Part shown: piece by piece, positions 27,774 through 36,258 of the stretch | Layout of the letters: each line of letters opens with the position of its first letter | How positions within the stretch are numbered: the first letter of the stretch is position 1 | The notes under the pieces: model-generated | What the model was told of the DNA's origin: nothing | Seen by the model: the letters and a program-made list of their open reading frames with translations, nothing else | Databases searched by the model: none | Source of the DNA: Acinetobacter nosocomialis | Lineage (GTDB): Bacteria > Pseudomonadota > Gammaproteobacteria > Pseudomonadales > Moraxellaceae | NCBI GenBank assembly: GCA_025736915.1 | Contig: CP107049.1 | Span: forward strand, 930,001-994,000 | DNA length: 64,000 nucleotides | Direction of reading: 5' to 3' | Translations under genes and position numbers: made by a program

Positions 27774-29010
27774 TATTCTGTTTTTATTTGGCTTTCTAGG
27801 TATTTGGATTCCACAGGCATTTTGGGCTTGGTTAAGCTATCAAGCGTGGAAGTATTCCAAAACTGCTGAAAAAGAACTGCAAAACTTACCAATACCAGAG
27901 AGATGGCCTGTATTAAGTGTTTTAATTCCCGCCTATAACGAAGGCGTGGTAATTGAAGATACTTTACATGCCATTGCCCAACAGGACTATCCAACAGAGT
28001 CTTATGAAGTACTGCTTATTAATGATGGCTCAAAAGACAACACCCTTGAAATTGCAGAAAACCTCGCAAAAATTTATCCGTGCATAAAGATCGTTAATGT
28101 CCCCAAAGGTATGGGTGGTAAAGGTAAATCAAGAACACTCAATAACGGCCTTCCTCATGCTAAAGGTGAGTTAATCGTTGTTTACGATGCCGATAGTACT
28201 CCTGAACCTGATTGCGTTCGTTTACTTGCACAGACCTTACTAGCAGATAAAAAGTTAGTCGCAGTAAATGGCAAAGTAAGAACCCGTAACTGGCAAGATA
28301 GTATTTTGACTCGTTTTATTGCGATTGAGTTCATCTTTTTTCAGTGGATTTTTCAAGGCGGACGCTGGCAACGCTTTGAACTATCAACATTAATGGGGAC
28401 TAACTACGTTATCTGGCGCGATGCATTAGAAACTTTAGGTGGTTTTGATGAAAAGTCGCTAGTCGATGATACAGAAATGAGTTTCCGAATTTTTATCGGA
28501 CAAAAACGAATTAAATGGGTTCCCTATGCAATTGGGTGGCAGCAGGACCCGCCTTCCTTAAGTGTATTTGTTAAACAGCGCTCACGTTGGACACAAGGTA
28601 ATTTTTATGTGACACGTAAATATTTACCTGTAGCACTCAGAACACCATTTCCCATCGGAATTGAAATTCTGAATAACATTATGTGCTACATCCTTTTCGT
28701 ACCAGCTCTGTTTTGGAGTCATATCACCTTAACACTTGGCTTACTTGATATTGCAGGTATTTCAGTTCCAGGACCATTTACGCTCCTGTGGGGTCTTTCA
28801 TTTTGCCTATATGTGGCACAAATGTGGTTTACGCTATCTTTAGAAAAAGTTAAACCAGAACTCTATTTTTACTCTGTTTTATCTTATGTAAGCTACTCGC
28901 AAATCTTCTTATTTATTGTATTTAAAGCCGCATTCGACATGCTAAAAAATAAAATACAGGGTAATTCCCTTCAATGGTACAAAACAGAACGCAGCAAGGA
29001 GAAAAAATAA
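27760..29010 (+). CDS. Processive family 2 glycosyltransferase (polysaccharide synthase)
   Basis: A 416-residue inner-membrane GT2 synthase of the cellulose/PgaC/NfrB class. One helix at about 5-25 is followed by the GT-A domain and three or four C-terminal helices (about 300-395). The residues of inverting processive enzymes are present: PAYNEG, Asp89 in INDGSKDN, DAD at 143-145, Asp236-237 in LVDDTEMSF and Q273-x-x-R276-W277 (QRSRWTQGN). It has no C-terminal PilZ domain, so any cyclic di-GMP control would have to come from a partner. It is translationally overlapped with the genes on both sides (14-base overlap upstream, adjacent downstream). A UDP-activated sugar donor is expected. Confidence 0.9.
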   Translation: MAPIDILFLFGFLGIWIPQAFWAWLSYQAWKYSKTAEKELQNLPIPERWPVLSVLIPAYNEGVVIEDTLHAIAQQDYPTESYEVLLINDGSKDNTLEIAENLAKIYPCIKIVNVPKGMGGKGKSRTLNNGLPHAKGELIVVYDADSTPEPDCVRLLAQTLLADKKLVAVNGKVRTRNWQDSILTRFIAIEFIFFQWIFQGGRWQRFELSTLMGTNYVIWRDALETLGGFDEKSLVDDTEMSFRIFIGQKRIKWVPYAIGWQQDPPSLSVFVKQRSRWTQGNFYVTRKYLPVALRTPFPIGIEILNNIMCYILFVPALFWSHITLTLGLLDIAGISVPGPFTLLWGLSFCLYVAQMWFTLSLEKVKPELYFYSVLSYVSYSQIFLFIVFKAAFDMLKNKIQGNSLQWYKTERSKEKK

Positions 29011-30855
29011 ATGAAAAAGACTTTCGATCTTTACCAAACAGCTCAAGTGCTCCTTGCCAGCACCAGTTTTTTACTCGCCATGTCTGCTCATGCATATACA
29101 TGGAAACTGGATGATATTAGTACCTCGACTAAATATACTGTCGAGCCTCATTTTTTCTATGTGGGAAAAGGTGCTGAATGGCAAAATATCCAGTTTTCTA
29201 CTGACTATTCCACTGAAAACGACACAACATTACTGGTGAAGTATGACGATAAACTCATCTATAACACGACCTTAAATGGTGATGGCCAATTTAAATTTAA
29301 TATTCCTGCCAGCCCAAGTGGTTTTCACCGTTTAGATTTTATTATTCAACAATATGCTAAACCTACAACTCTAAACCAGACAAAAGAAACCTTCTGTACC
29401 GAAGATATCGATCATTTAACTTATTTGAGTAATTCCCAACTCGACTTTACGCCTATTCGTAATGTTTATCGTTTAAAAGATTTACCAGATGCTCTATTTA
29501 ATCCACAAACTAGACGTCCTACGCCATTTGTTGGAATTTTAAAATATAACCGTAAGGAAATTACCGAAGCATCCATGCTAGCTCGGTTAGCAAGCTCTTG
29601 GAGTTCTGTAACTCCTATTGAATGGGTCGACTCAGGACAAACTAATTTAAATGCTGAAACAAACTTTATTATTGAAGTGATTCATTCAGCCAATCCCCTT
29701 AAAGGCGGTGCTTTAGTACAAATTGCGAAACCGGCAGAAGGTGTTCCGACACTATCAATAACTTACCACACACCACAAGAGCTCACTTCTGCTATTAATG
29801 GGCTGATTAACCCAGCCTATGTACAACAGCTTGATACTGATAGTGCAATTTTCCCAACCACAATTTCAGCACCTGCTTGGGCACAATTTAGAAAAATTGA
29901 CACGCTTGCAGATTTGGGTATTAGCGACTTCAGACTCAACCATGCTGAAAAGAATCTCTTTCTTGATTTCCCAGCAGTCTGGCAACCAACTGATATCCTC
30001 CAGGGACAAATCGCACTTCGTATTCAAAGTGGCTTATTACAAGGCTCGAGTATCACTGCATGGCTGGATGGCGGCCTCGCTGGTAGTATGAAAACGGCGG
30101 ATCTTGCTTCTGACCCCGTGAACCGACAGTTCAACATCTTTGCCAAGGAAATTTCAAATACAACAAACTTTAGCTTAAAACTTGAAAACTCGGTCATTGC
30201 CAACTCACAGTGTTTACCAAATGCTCACGGTTCACTTTGGGTTGATACCGCCAAGTCAACAGTAAAACTTCCGCATAAACTCAAAAATGGTGTGGCAGCG
30301 CTTTCAATGACGTTAGCAACTAAGCCAACGATTGCAATTGATGACCAATCAGGGGCACTAAATATGGCTATTATTTTAGGGCAAGTTGCTAAAAATATGT
30401 TGCTTACACAAGCACCTATGCCATTAAACTTAGTACGGTTTTCACCAAACGCTCCACAAGCAGTTAATGTGAGAGTCAATAAAGAGATTTATCAGCAACA
30501 AGTATCAATGCATCAAAACATTATTTATGCACCAGCAGCAACAAATGGTTTTATTGTGAGTTATAACAATAACCGCTTTGATGTGATTACTGACTCTGAA
30601 AATGGTGCACAAACATTCATGCATTTATGGGGAACGATTCAACATAAAATTCCAAACAATGTCACCAAAATGCTGGTTTCTGAAAATGGCAATATTTATG
30701 TTCTCCAGAAATTAATTGTAGGTAACCAAAAAGCACCACTAGTTCAGCAATCATCATTCTTTTTACTAGTTGTGATTATCTCTGCAATTATGATAATAGT
30801 GATCTTCTTGTGGTATTGGTTACGACGAAATAATGAGAAAACAGATACCAATTAA
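29011..30855 (+). CDS. BcsB-like periplasmic polysaccharide synthase subunit
   Basis: A 614-residue protein with a signal peptide (about 1-28, ending AMSAHA), a long beta-rich periplasmic part and one C-terminal membrane helix (about 582-605, FFLLVVIISAIMIIVIFLWYW) followed by RR. The order, and stretches such as DTTLLVKYDDKLIYNTTLNGDG and AINGLINPAYVQQL, match the BcsB family, the partner that guides cellulose out of the synthase; it is shorter than the approximately 780-residue BcsB. The ATG directly follows the synthase stop, with AAGGAGAAAA before it. The final 23 bases overlap the next gene. Polymer identity cannot be read from this protein. Confidence 0.85.
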   Translation: MKKTFDLYQTAQVLLASTSFLLAMSAHAYTWKLDDISTSTKYTVEPHFFYVGKGAEWQNIQFSTDYSTENDTTLLVKYDDKLIYNTTLNGDGQFKFNIPASPSGFHRLDFIIQQYAKPTTLNQTKETFCTEDIDHLTYLSNSQLDFTPIRNVYRLKDLPDALFNPQTRRPTPFVGILKYNRKEITEASMLARLASSWSSVTPIEWVDSGQTNLNAETNFIIEVIHSANPLKGGALVQIAKPAEGVPTLSITYHTPQELTSAINGLINPAYVQQLDTDSAIFPTTISAPAWAQFRKIDTLADLGISDFRLNHAEKNLFLDFPAVWQPTDILQGQIALRIQSGLLQGSSITAWLDGGLAGSMKTADLASDPVNRQFNIFAKEISNTTNFSLKLENSVIANSQCLPNAHGSLWVDTAKSTVKLPHKLKNGVAALSMTLATKPTIAIDDQSGALNMAIILGQVAKNMLLTQAPMPLNLVRFSPNAPQAVNVRVNKEIYQQQVSMHQNIIYAPAATNGFIVSYNNNRFDVITDSENGAQTFMHLWGTIQHKIPNNVTKMLVSENGNIYVLQKLIVGNQKAPLVQQSSFFLLVVIISAIMIIVIFLWYWLRRNNEKTDTN

Positions 30856-31738
30856 AATAACTGCTTTTATTATTTTAATTATATGTAGTGTAGTGGCGTA
30901 TGCGGGGTTGTTCAAAAATCATGGACAACCTCCAATTATTGAAGGTATTTTCTGGCAACCCGATAATAATACCACTCCTCCTAAAGGAAACTGGCATTAC
31001 TTAGGAGTGAACACTTTTGTTCCCCAATGGTCAGTCGTCGAATCTAAATCTTGGTGGAAAAACTCTAATCTTCCTCAATGGGAAAATGCCATTGATATAC
31101 AAAAAATTAAACAACAACCTTGGGCCAAAAATCTCATCTTGGGTTTAGCAGGTGAATATAACGAACGTGAAGCACGTGCAAATGTCGTTGCTTTAGGAGA
31201 AAAATCTGCGCAAATTATTCAAGAACAAAAAGATGCACCATTAAAAGGTTATTATTTTCCAGTAGAAGCCGATCCAACATGGCTAAGAGTCAGTACATTA
31301 GGACATGTTTTAGAAAAATTGCCCTCACCTATCTGGGTTAGTATTTACAGTGGTGAAAGCGAACCTGAAAACTATGATTTGTGGGTTAAAAGTTGGTTGC
31401 CTCAACAAGCGGGTATCTTTTTTCAAGACGGCGTAGGTGTGGGAGTAAGGACTCCCCAACAAGCTCGACGTATTTTAGATCAACTTGAGCAAACTCTTGG
31501 AAAAGATAAAACGGTGATTGTGCTCGAAGCCTTTCGAACCAAGAAAAATGGACAATTTCGAGCAGCATACCCTTGGGAAATTATTTCTCAGATTAAAGCT
31601 TATGAAGGCAAGAAAATTTATATTTTTGATGGTCCACATTACATGGGACGTTGGTCGGTTTACATCGTCGGTTTGTGGTATCGTCTCGCTTATGGCGGCA
31701 CATCTACCGCCATAAACGAATCGGAAATTTCAAAATAA
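30833..31738 (+). CDS. DUF4434-like, glycosidase-fold protein of exopolysaccharide operon
   Basis: A 301-residue protein with an N-terminal signal anchor (about 5-25) and a periplasmic domain resembling the DUF4434/TIM-barrel glycosidase group: GIFWQPDNN, YYFPVEADPTWLR with a candidate acidic residue, SIYSGESEP and GIFFQDGVGVGVRTPQQA. Proteins of this type accompany synthase-dependent polysaccharide operons and may cut or length-control the polymer. The start lies 23 bases inside the BcsB-like gene. The gene ends 7 bases from the convergent epimerase gene with no hairpin between them. The family call is from memory of the motif and is moderate. Confidence 0.7.
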   Translation: MRKQIPIKITAFIILIICSVVAYAGLFKNHGQPPIIEGIFWQPDNNTTPPKGNWHYLGVNTFVPQWSVVESKSWWKNSNLPQWENAIDIQKIKQQPWAKNLILGLAGEYNEREARANVVALGEKSAQIIQEQKDAPLKGYYFPVEADPTWLRVSTLGHVLEKLPSPIWVSIYSGESEPENYDLWVKSWLPQQAGIFFQDGVGVGVRTPQQARRILDQLEQTLGKDKTVIVLEAFRTKKNGQFRAAYPWEIISQIKAYEGKKIYIFDGPHYMGRWSVYIVGLWYRLAYGGTSTAINESEISK

Positions 31739-31745
31739 ATGACTT

Positions 31746-32882
31746 CTATTCATAAGTTTTAGCAATTTCATTTAATATTCGCTGAGCAGCACGCCCATCA
31801 CCAAACGGATTTTCAACATTTGCCATTTTTTGATAATGCTGTGAATCCGTTAAAAGTTTCTCAGCCTCTTCAATAATTTTCTGCTGATTTGTTCCAACCA
31901 ATACCCCTGCTCCCACCTCTACTACTTCCGGACGTTCAGTCGTGTCTCTTAAAATTAAGACAGGCTTATTAAATGATGGGCTTTCTTCTTGTAAACCACC
32001 AGAGTCCGTTAAAATAAAACTGGAACGATCTATAACGGCCAATAAACTTGGGTAATCGAGTGGCTTAACCAAATGAATTTGAGCATGATTTTTAAACTTA
32101 TCATGTACTACATCATGTACAGCCGGGTTTAAATGCACAGGCCAAATAAAATGTAAATCAGGATGATGATTAGTTAAATGCTCAACTGCATTACAAATAT
32201 TTTGAATTCCCTCACCGAAATTCTCACGGCGGTGAGCAGTTATAAGTACAACTTTATCGTTTTGTTTTAATTCAATTCCGTAAGGCTCAAGTTGATTTTT
32301 CAAACCCGTCTTTTCAGCTATGAGTTTCCTTCCTAAATATACAGCATCGACTACCGTATTCCCTGTCACTGTAATCAACGAAGGTGGAATCTGCTCATTT
32401 AACAAGTTACGCTTTGATTGTTCTGTAGGGGCAAAATGCCATTTGGTAATACGAGAAACTAACTGGCGGTTACCTTCTTCAGGAAACGGATGATCTAAAT
32501 CATAAGAACGTAAACCTGCTTCGACATGGGCAACAGGTATCTTCATTGAAAATGCGACTAACCCAGCAGCTAACACAGTCGTAGTATCACCCTGAATGAC
32601 AATCGCATCTCTTTTTTGTCCATCGGTGTAGACATGTTCAAGTTGTGTCAAACCATGAATTAACAGCTGATTTAGGCTTTGTCCTGCATTCATAATTTTG
32701 AGTCGGTGGTCAATTTCGACCCCAAAGAAATCTATGGCATCTCGCACTAATTCATCATGCTGCCCCGTGAAAATAACTTCTACCTGAAATCGTGAGTCTT
32801 GTTTTGCCAATAGAATTACTGGAGCCAACTTTATAAGCTCTGGACGGGTACCAAAAACAATCGAAATAAAAATTTTTTTCAT
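31746..32882 (-). CDS. wecB: UDP-N-acetylglucosamine 2-epimerase (non-hydrolysing)
   Basis: A 378-residue epimerase that interconverts UDP-GlcNAc and UDP-ManNAc. Seen: IVFGTRPELIKLAPVILLA at the N-terminus, IVQGDTTTVLAAGL, HVEAGLRSYDLDHPFPEEGNRQLV, ITAHRRENFGEG and LTDSGGLQEESPSF, all marks of WecB/MnaA with the UDP and allosteric UDP-GlcNAc sites. It is the second gene of a two-gene operon with the outer-membrane protein gene, 2 bases apart. Placed opposite the synthase operon, it is likely dedicated to supplying UDP-ManNAc for the polymer. No other enterobacterial common antigen gene is in the window. Confidence 0.93.
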   Translation of the reverse strand: MKKIFISIVFGTRPELIKLAPVILLAKQDSRFQVEVIFTGQHDELVRDAIDFFGVEIDHRLKIMNAGQSLNQLLIHGLTQLEHVYTDGQKRDAIVIQGDTTTVLAAGLVAFSMKIPVAHVEAGLRSYDLDHPFPEEGNRQLVSRITKWHFAPTEQSKRNLLNEQIPPSLITVTGNTVVDAVYLGRKLIAEKTGLKNQLEPYGIELKQNDKVVLITAHRRENFGEGIQNICNAVEHLTNHHPDLHFIWPVHLNPAVHDVVHDKFKNHAQIHLVKPLDYPSLLAVIDRSSFILTDSGGLQEESPSFNKPVLILRDTTERPEVVEVGAGVLVGTNQQKIIEEAEKLLTDSQHYQKMANVENPFGDGRAAQRILNEIAKTYE

Positions 32883-32884
32883 TA

Positions 32885-34111
32885 TTAGAAATCCTTATAA
32901 AAAACAAATTCTACTCGGGTATTGTTGTAATGATCTTTTGTATTAACAGGCACGTCTTTAAAATAGTTGCCATATAGACGTTCAACACGTAGTTTTATTG
33001 GTTGATAGTTAAAAGGCTGCCATGAAATCCCTGGGCCATATTCAAATAAATTATTGTAATATTCATTTTTACTGTCTGCTAAGCCATGCAATTTCACATA
33101 ACCCTGCACAGTTCCCTCGTCTCCTTTATATAAATTTAAACCTGTGCGTAAGCGTAAATCTCCAATAACGTTATAGTCTTCTCTTGAATAAGTCGCGACA
33201 TTACCATAGAGATCCGTAAAGTAATTATCTAAACAAAGTGTATGATTACATTTAGACTGCGAATACCATTCCTGATAACCCGTTACACCGCCTACAACAC
33301 TTTCACGAAATTTTTTTCTATTTCGATCAATCAAGTCATAACTTCCACCCACTTCGACATAAGCTCGAACAGGAATTGAAGTCCATGGTTGATAATTTGC
33401 ACCTACCCCAAGAGTAACCGCATTTTCATCAATAATTTCAGGTCGTACTCCACCTTGAGATTTAGTATCACGGTTTAAATTAAGAAAGCCATATACTTGA
33501 GCTCGTCCGTTATCGATGTTTTTACCGTACCGAACTTTTAAGGGAAAAATAACATCGTCATAACGTGACTCATAAGAGGGTGCAAAATAAATATCACCAA
33601 AATATGGTTTAACCTCACCCCCACTTAAATTTTTAACCGCTTGAGTTGCCTTTGCTGCAATTGCTGGATCTGAAGATGAAGTTAATTCTTTAAATAAAAC
33701 CAATGCATCACGATCTTTTTTCTGCTGATTCAGCAAATATGCTTCTTGTAATTTTAAATTGTCGTCTTGAGGAGCTAAAGCTCTTGCTTGTCTTAAACTT
33801 TGTAAAGCCTCATCTCTTTTTTCGAGCCGAATTTGTAAATAAGTAAGGCTTTTCCAGACTTTAATATCTGTAGGGGTCAACTTACTCAGCTCAACTAATA
33901 TTTTTTCTGCTTCTTGAGGTTGAGACTGCTCTATTTTATAAAATCTGTCCCACTTATCATAAATGAGGTTTCCAGGTTTATAGTCTGAAGCTACTTGGTC
34001 CTGTGCATAAACACAGCCCATGCTAACTAACGTTAAAGAAGAGATCACTGCTCCCATAAGTAATATTGAATGCGTTATAGAATTTATTGTTTTGCTATTT
34101 TTCATTTTCAC
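32885..34111 (-). CDS. TPR plus beta-barrel outer-membrane protein (NfrA/PgaA-like exporter)
   Basis: A 408-residue protein with signal peptide (about 1-37, ending GCVYAQ), three or so TPR units (about 50-160; AEKILVELSKLTPTDIKVWKSLTYLQIRLEKR, EALQSLRQARALAPQDDNLKL) and a C-terminal barrel (about 170-408) with alternating strands, ending in Phe as outer-membrane proteins do. The last part (GPGISWQPFNYQPIKLRVERLYGNYF) resembles the C-terminal domain of NfrA, the N4 phage receptor and glycan exporter of E. coli. A Cys occurs at residue 33 but the lipobox is poor. It is probably the secretion channel for the adjacent exopolysaccharide system; promoter likely within 34112-34355. Confidence 0.82.
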   Translation of the reverse strand: MKMKNSKTINSITHSILLMGAVISSLTLVSMGCVYAQDQVASDYKPGNLIYDKWDRFYKIEQSQPQEAEKILVELSKLTPTDIKVWKSLTYLQIRLEKRDEALQSLRQARALAPQDDNLKLQEAYLLNQQKKDRDALVLFKELTSSSDPAIAAKATQAVKNLSGGEVKPYFGDIYFAPSYESRYDDVIFPLKVRYGKNIDNGRAQVYGFLNLNRDTKSQGGVRPEIIDENAVTLGVGANYQPWTSIPVRAYVEVGGSYDLIDRNRKKFRESVVGGVTGYQEWYSQSKCNHTLCLDNYFTDLYGNVATYSREDYNVIGDLRLRTGLNLYKGDEGTVQGYVKLHGLADSKNEYYNNLFEYGPGISWQPFNYQPIKLRVERLYGNYFKDVPVNTKDHYNNTRVEFVFYKDF

Positions 34112-34355
34112 CTCTACAGTAAATTAGAGTTATTAGGGGGAAATTTTTGGAATAATCAATAAATATCATAATTAAAAATAATGATTTACATCGTTAAGTT
34201 AGGTTAAGGATGGTTTAATATAAATAATTTAGTCTCCATTCTTATTATTGATCTATTCTTTAGTATCCCTAAATTTCCTATAATGATGACATATTTTTTG
34301 ATCAATAAATTGTAAAATTTCATAGCATCTATAAAACATTTATAAGGCAAAACAC

Positions 34356-35057
34356 ATGGCTTTTCCACATCATACAGAGCATCATGCAATTCACCGTTCA
34401 GGTTGGTTAAGAGCTTCGGTATTAGGAGCCAATGATGGAATTATTTCTGTCACTAGCTTAATTATGGGCATGGCAGCAAGTGGAGCCAACTCACATACTC
34501 TATTAATTACATGCATTGCTGGACTAATTTCTGGGGCTACATCAATGGCCGCCGGCGAATATATTTCCGTGAAATCTCAGGAAGATATTGAAAAAGCTGA
34601 TCTAGCTATTGAAGCAAAAGAACTCTCAAAGCACCCGCAAAAAGAGTTAGATGAATTAACTCAAATTTATATTTCTAGAGGCTTATCTAAAGAACTAGCT
34701 CAAGAAGTTGCTTTGCAGCTAACCACTCATGATGCATTGGGTGCACATGCCCGTGATGAAATAGGTATCCATGAAAATACGGCAGCCAATCCTGTACAAG
34801 CTGCATTATCATCTGCTGCATCATTTTCTTTTGGGGCTTTTTTCCCCATGCTCGCTATATTACTGAGCCCGAATCAATGGATTATGCCTGTGGTTTTGGC
34901 TACCGGTATTCTTTCATTGGCGATTTTAGGCGCACTTTCTAGTTATTTTGCAGGTACATCAAAACTTAAAGGTAGTTTACGTATTACGTTATGGGGAATT
35001 TTAGCAATGGCTTTTTCAAGCTGGATCGGTTCTTTATTTAACGTCACTCCTTTATAA
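34356..35057 (+). CDS. VIT1/CCC1 family metal transporter
   Basis: A 233-residue membrane protein of the vacuolar iron transporter family. Helix 1-2 region RASVLGANDGIISVTSLIMGMAASG, then SGATSMAAGEYISVKSQEDIEKADL, a charged cytosolic part (about 80-145) with paired Glu residues, and three C-terminal helices, as in VIT1. It is expected to move Fe or Mn across the inner membrane. AAGG lies 9 bases before the ATG. It is divergent from the outer-membrane protein gene; the 244-base gap between them is AT-rich with no gene seen. Confidence 0.92.
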   Translation: MAFPHHTEHHAIHRSGWLRASVLGANDGIISVTSLIMGMAASGANSHTLLITCIAGLISGATSMAAGEYISVKSQEDIEKADLAIEAKELSKHPQKELDELTQIYISRGLSKELAQEVALQLTTHDALGAHARDEIGIHENTAANPVQAALSSAASFSFGAFFPMLAILLSPNQWIMPVVLATGILSLAILGALSSYFAGTSKLKGSLRITLWGILAMAFSSWIGSLFNVTPL

Positions 35058-35168
35058 AAAGATTTTTAAAATAGTCCTCTAGAATATTTAAAAATTAAAT
35101 AGCCAATATTATTTGCTCTTCATTCTATTTTCACGTTATGGTGAAGTGAAAGAAGTGAGGTGAATAAA

Positions 35169-36215
35169 ATGAGCCTATTACAACAACTTGCAATTAAACA
35201 TCCAATTTTTCTGGCTCCCATGGCAGGAGTTTCTACTCCAGAACTAGCGGCCGAGGTTTCAAATCAAGGAGGTCTTGGATCATTAGGCTTGGGAGCCAAT
35301 ACTCCGCAAAGTGCACGTGAACAAATTTTAAGAACTCAAGCACTCACTGAAAACTCATTTCAGGTTAATTTTTTCTGTCATCAATCTACAGAACTTAACC
35401 TAGAAAAAGCAAAACAATGGATTGAATATCTGCGTCCTCATTTCGAAAAATTTGGTGTTCAACCACCTCAAGAGTTGCACTGTATTTATCCAAGTTTTTT
35501 AGACAATGATGACTTTTTAAATGTTGTTTTAGAAACTAAACCTAAAGCGGTGAGCTTCCATTTTGGTATTCCGCATCCGTATCAAATTAAAGCTTTGAAA
35601 GAAGCTGGTATTTTGACTATGGTTTCGGCCACCAACCTGATTGAAGCCCAAGCGATTGAGGCAGCAGATATCGATATTATTATTGCTCAAGGTATTGAAG
35701 CAGGTGGACATCGAGGAATTTTCAATCAGACTTTTGATGCAGCGATTAAAACCAGTGACTTGGTCCAATTGATTGTGAAGCATTGTAAGCTTCCTGTTGT
35801 AGCTGCAGGTGGTATCATGACTGGTTTACAAGCCAAACATATGTTGGGCTTAGGAGCAACTGCAGTCCAGCTAGGTACAGCATTTGTTCAATGCCAAACT
35901 TCAAATGCTTCTGCTGAATATCGCAAAGCATTATTTACTGAACCTGTAACGCAAATTAGCGCTAGCCTTTCTGGGCGTCCTGCTCGCGGTTTATTCAACC
36001 ATTGGCATACCAAAATCGATTCACCTACTCGACCTGCCCAACCAGAATATCCATACGCTTACGATTTAGCAAAGCAACTCAATGCTCTTGCGAGTAAACA
36101 CCATGACTATGGTTTTGGTGCTTTTTGGGCAGGAAGTAATGTTGCACAAATACGTGAATTAGGCGCATCTGATCTGGTCAATCAACTCGTTGTTGAAATG
36201 CTAGATAATGAATAG
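35169..36215 (+). CDS. NAD(P)H-dependent flavin oxidoreductase / nitronate monooxygenase family
   Basis: A 348-residue FMN TIM-barrel enzyme. Seen: HPIFLAPMAGVSTPELAAEVSNQGGLGSLG at the N-terminus, QGIEAGGHRG with the catalytic-type His, PVVAAGGIMTG and GLGATAVQLGTAFVQC at the phosphate end. This is the class I nitronate monooxygenase/2-nitropropane dioxygenase group; some members have other substrates. I chose ATG 35169 because GAGG ends 8 bases upstream; an in-frame GTG at 35160 is part of that ribosome site. A hairpin terminator follows. Confidence 0.9.
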   Translation: MSLLQQLAIKHPIFLAPMAGVSTPELAAEVSNQGGLGSLGLGANTPQSAREQILRTQALTENSFQVNFFCHQSTELNLEKAKQWIEYLRPHFEKFGVQPPQELHCIYPSFLDNDDFLNVVLETKPKAVSFHFGIPHPYQIKALKEAGILTMVSATNLIEAQAIEAADIDIIIAQGIEAGGHRGIFNQTFDAAIKTSDLVQLIVKHCKLPVVAAGGIMTGLQAKHMLGLGATAVQLGTAFVQCQTSNASAEYRKALFTEPVTQISASLSGRPARGLFNHWHTKIDSPTRPAQPEYPYAYDLAKQLNALASKHHDYGFGAFWAGSNVAQIRELGASDLVNQLVVEMLDNE

Positions 36216-36226
36216 ATAAAGATTTT

Positions 36227-36254
36227 AAGCAACCAGCCTGTGTACTGGTTGCTT
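36227..36254. terminator. Bidirectional terminator
   Basis: AAGCAACCAG (36227-36236) pairs perfectly with CTGGTTGCTT (36245-36254) around an 8-base loop, between the flavin oxidoreductase gene and dusB. Confidence 0.75.
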
Positions 36255-36258
36255 TATT

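Noticed and set aside
32885-34111. Outer-membrane TPR protein as a lipoprotein
   Set aside because: The Cys at about residue 33 has Met at -2 and Ser at -3, a poor lipobox; a normal signal peptidase site (VYA) follows.
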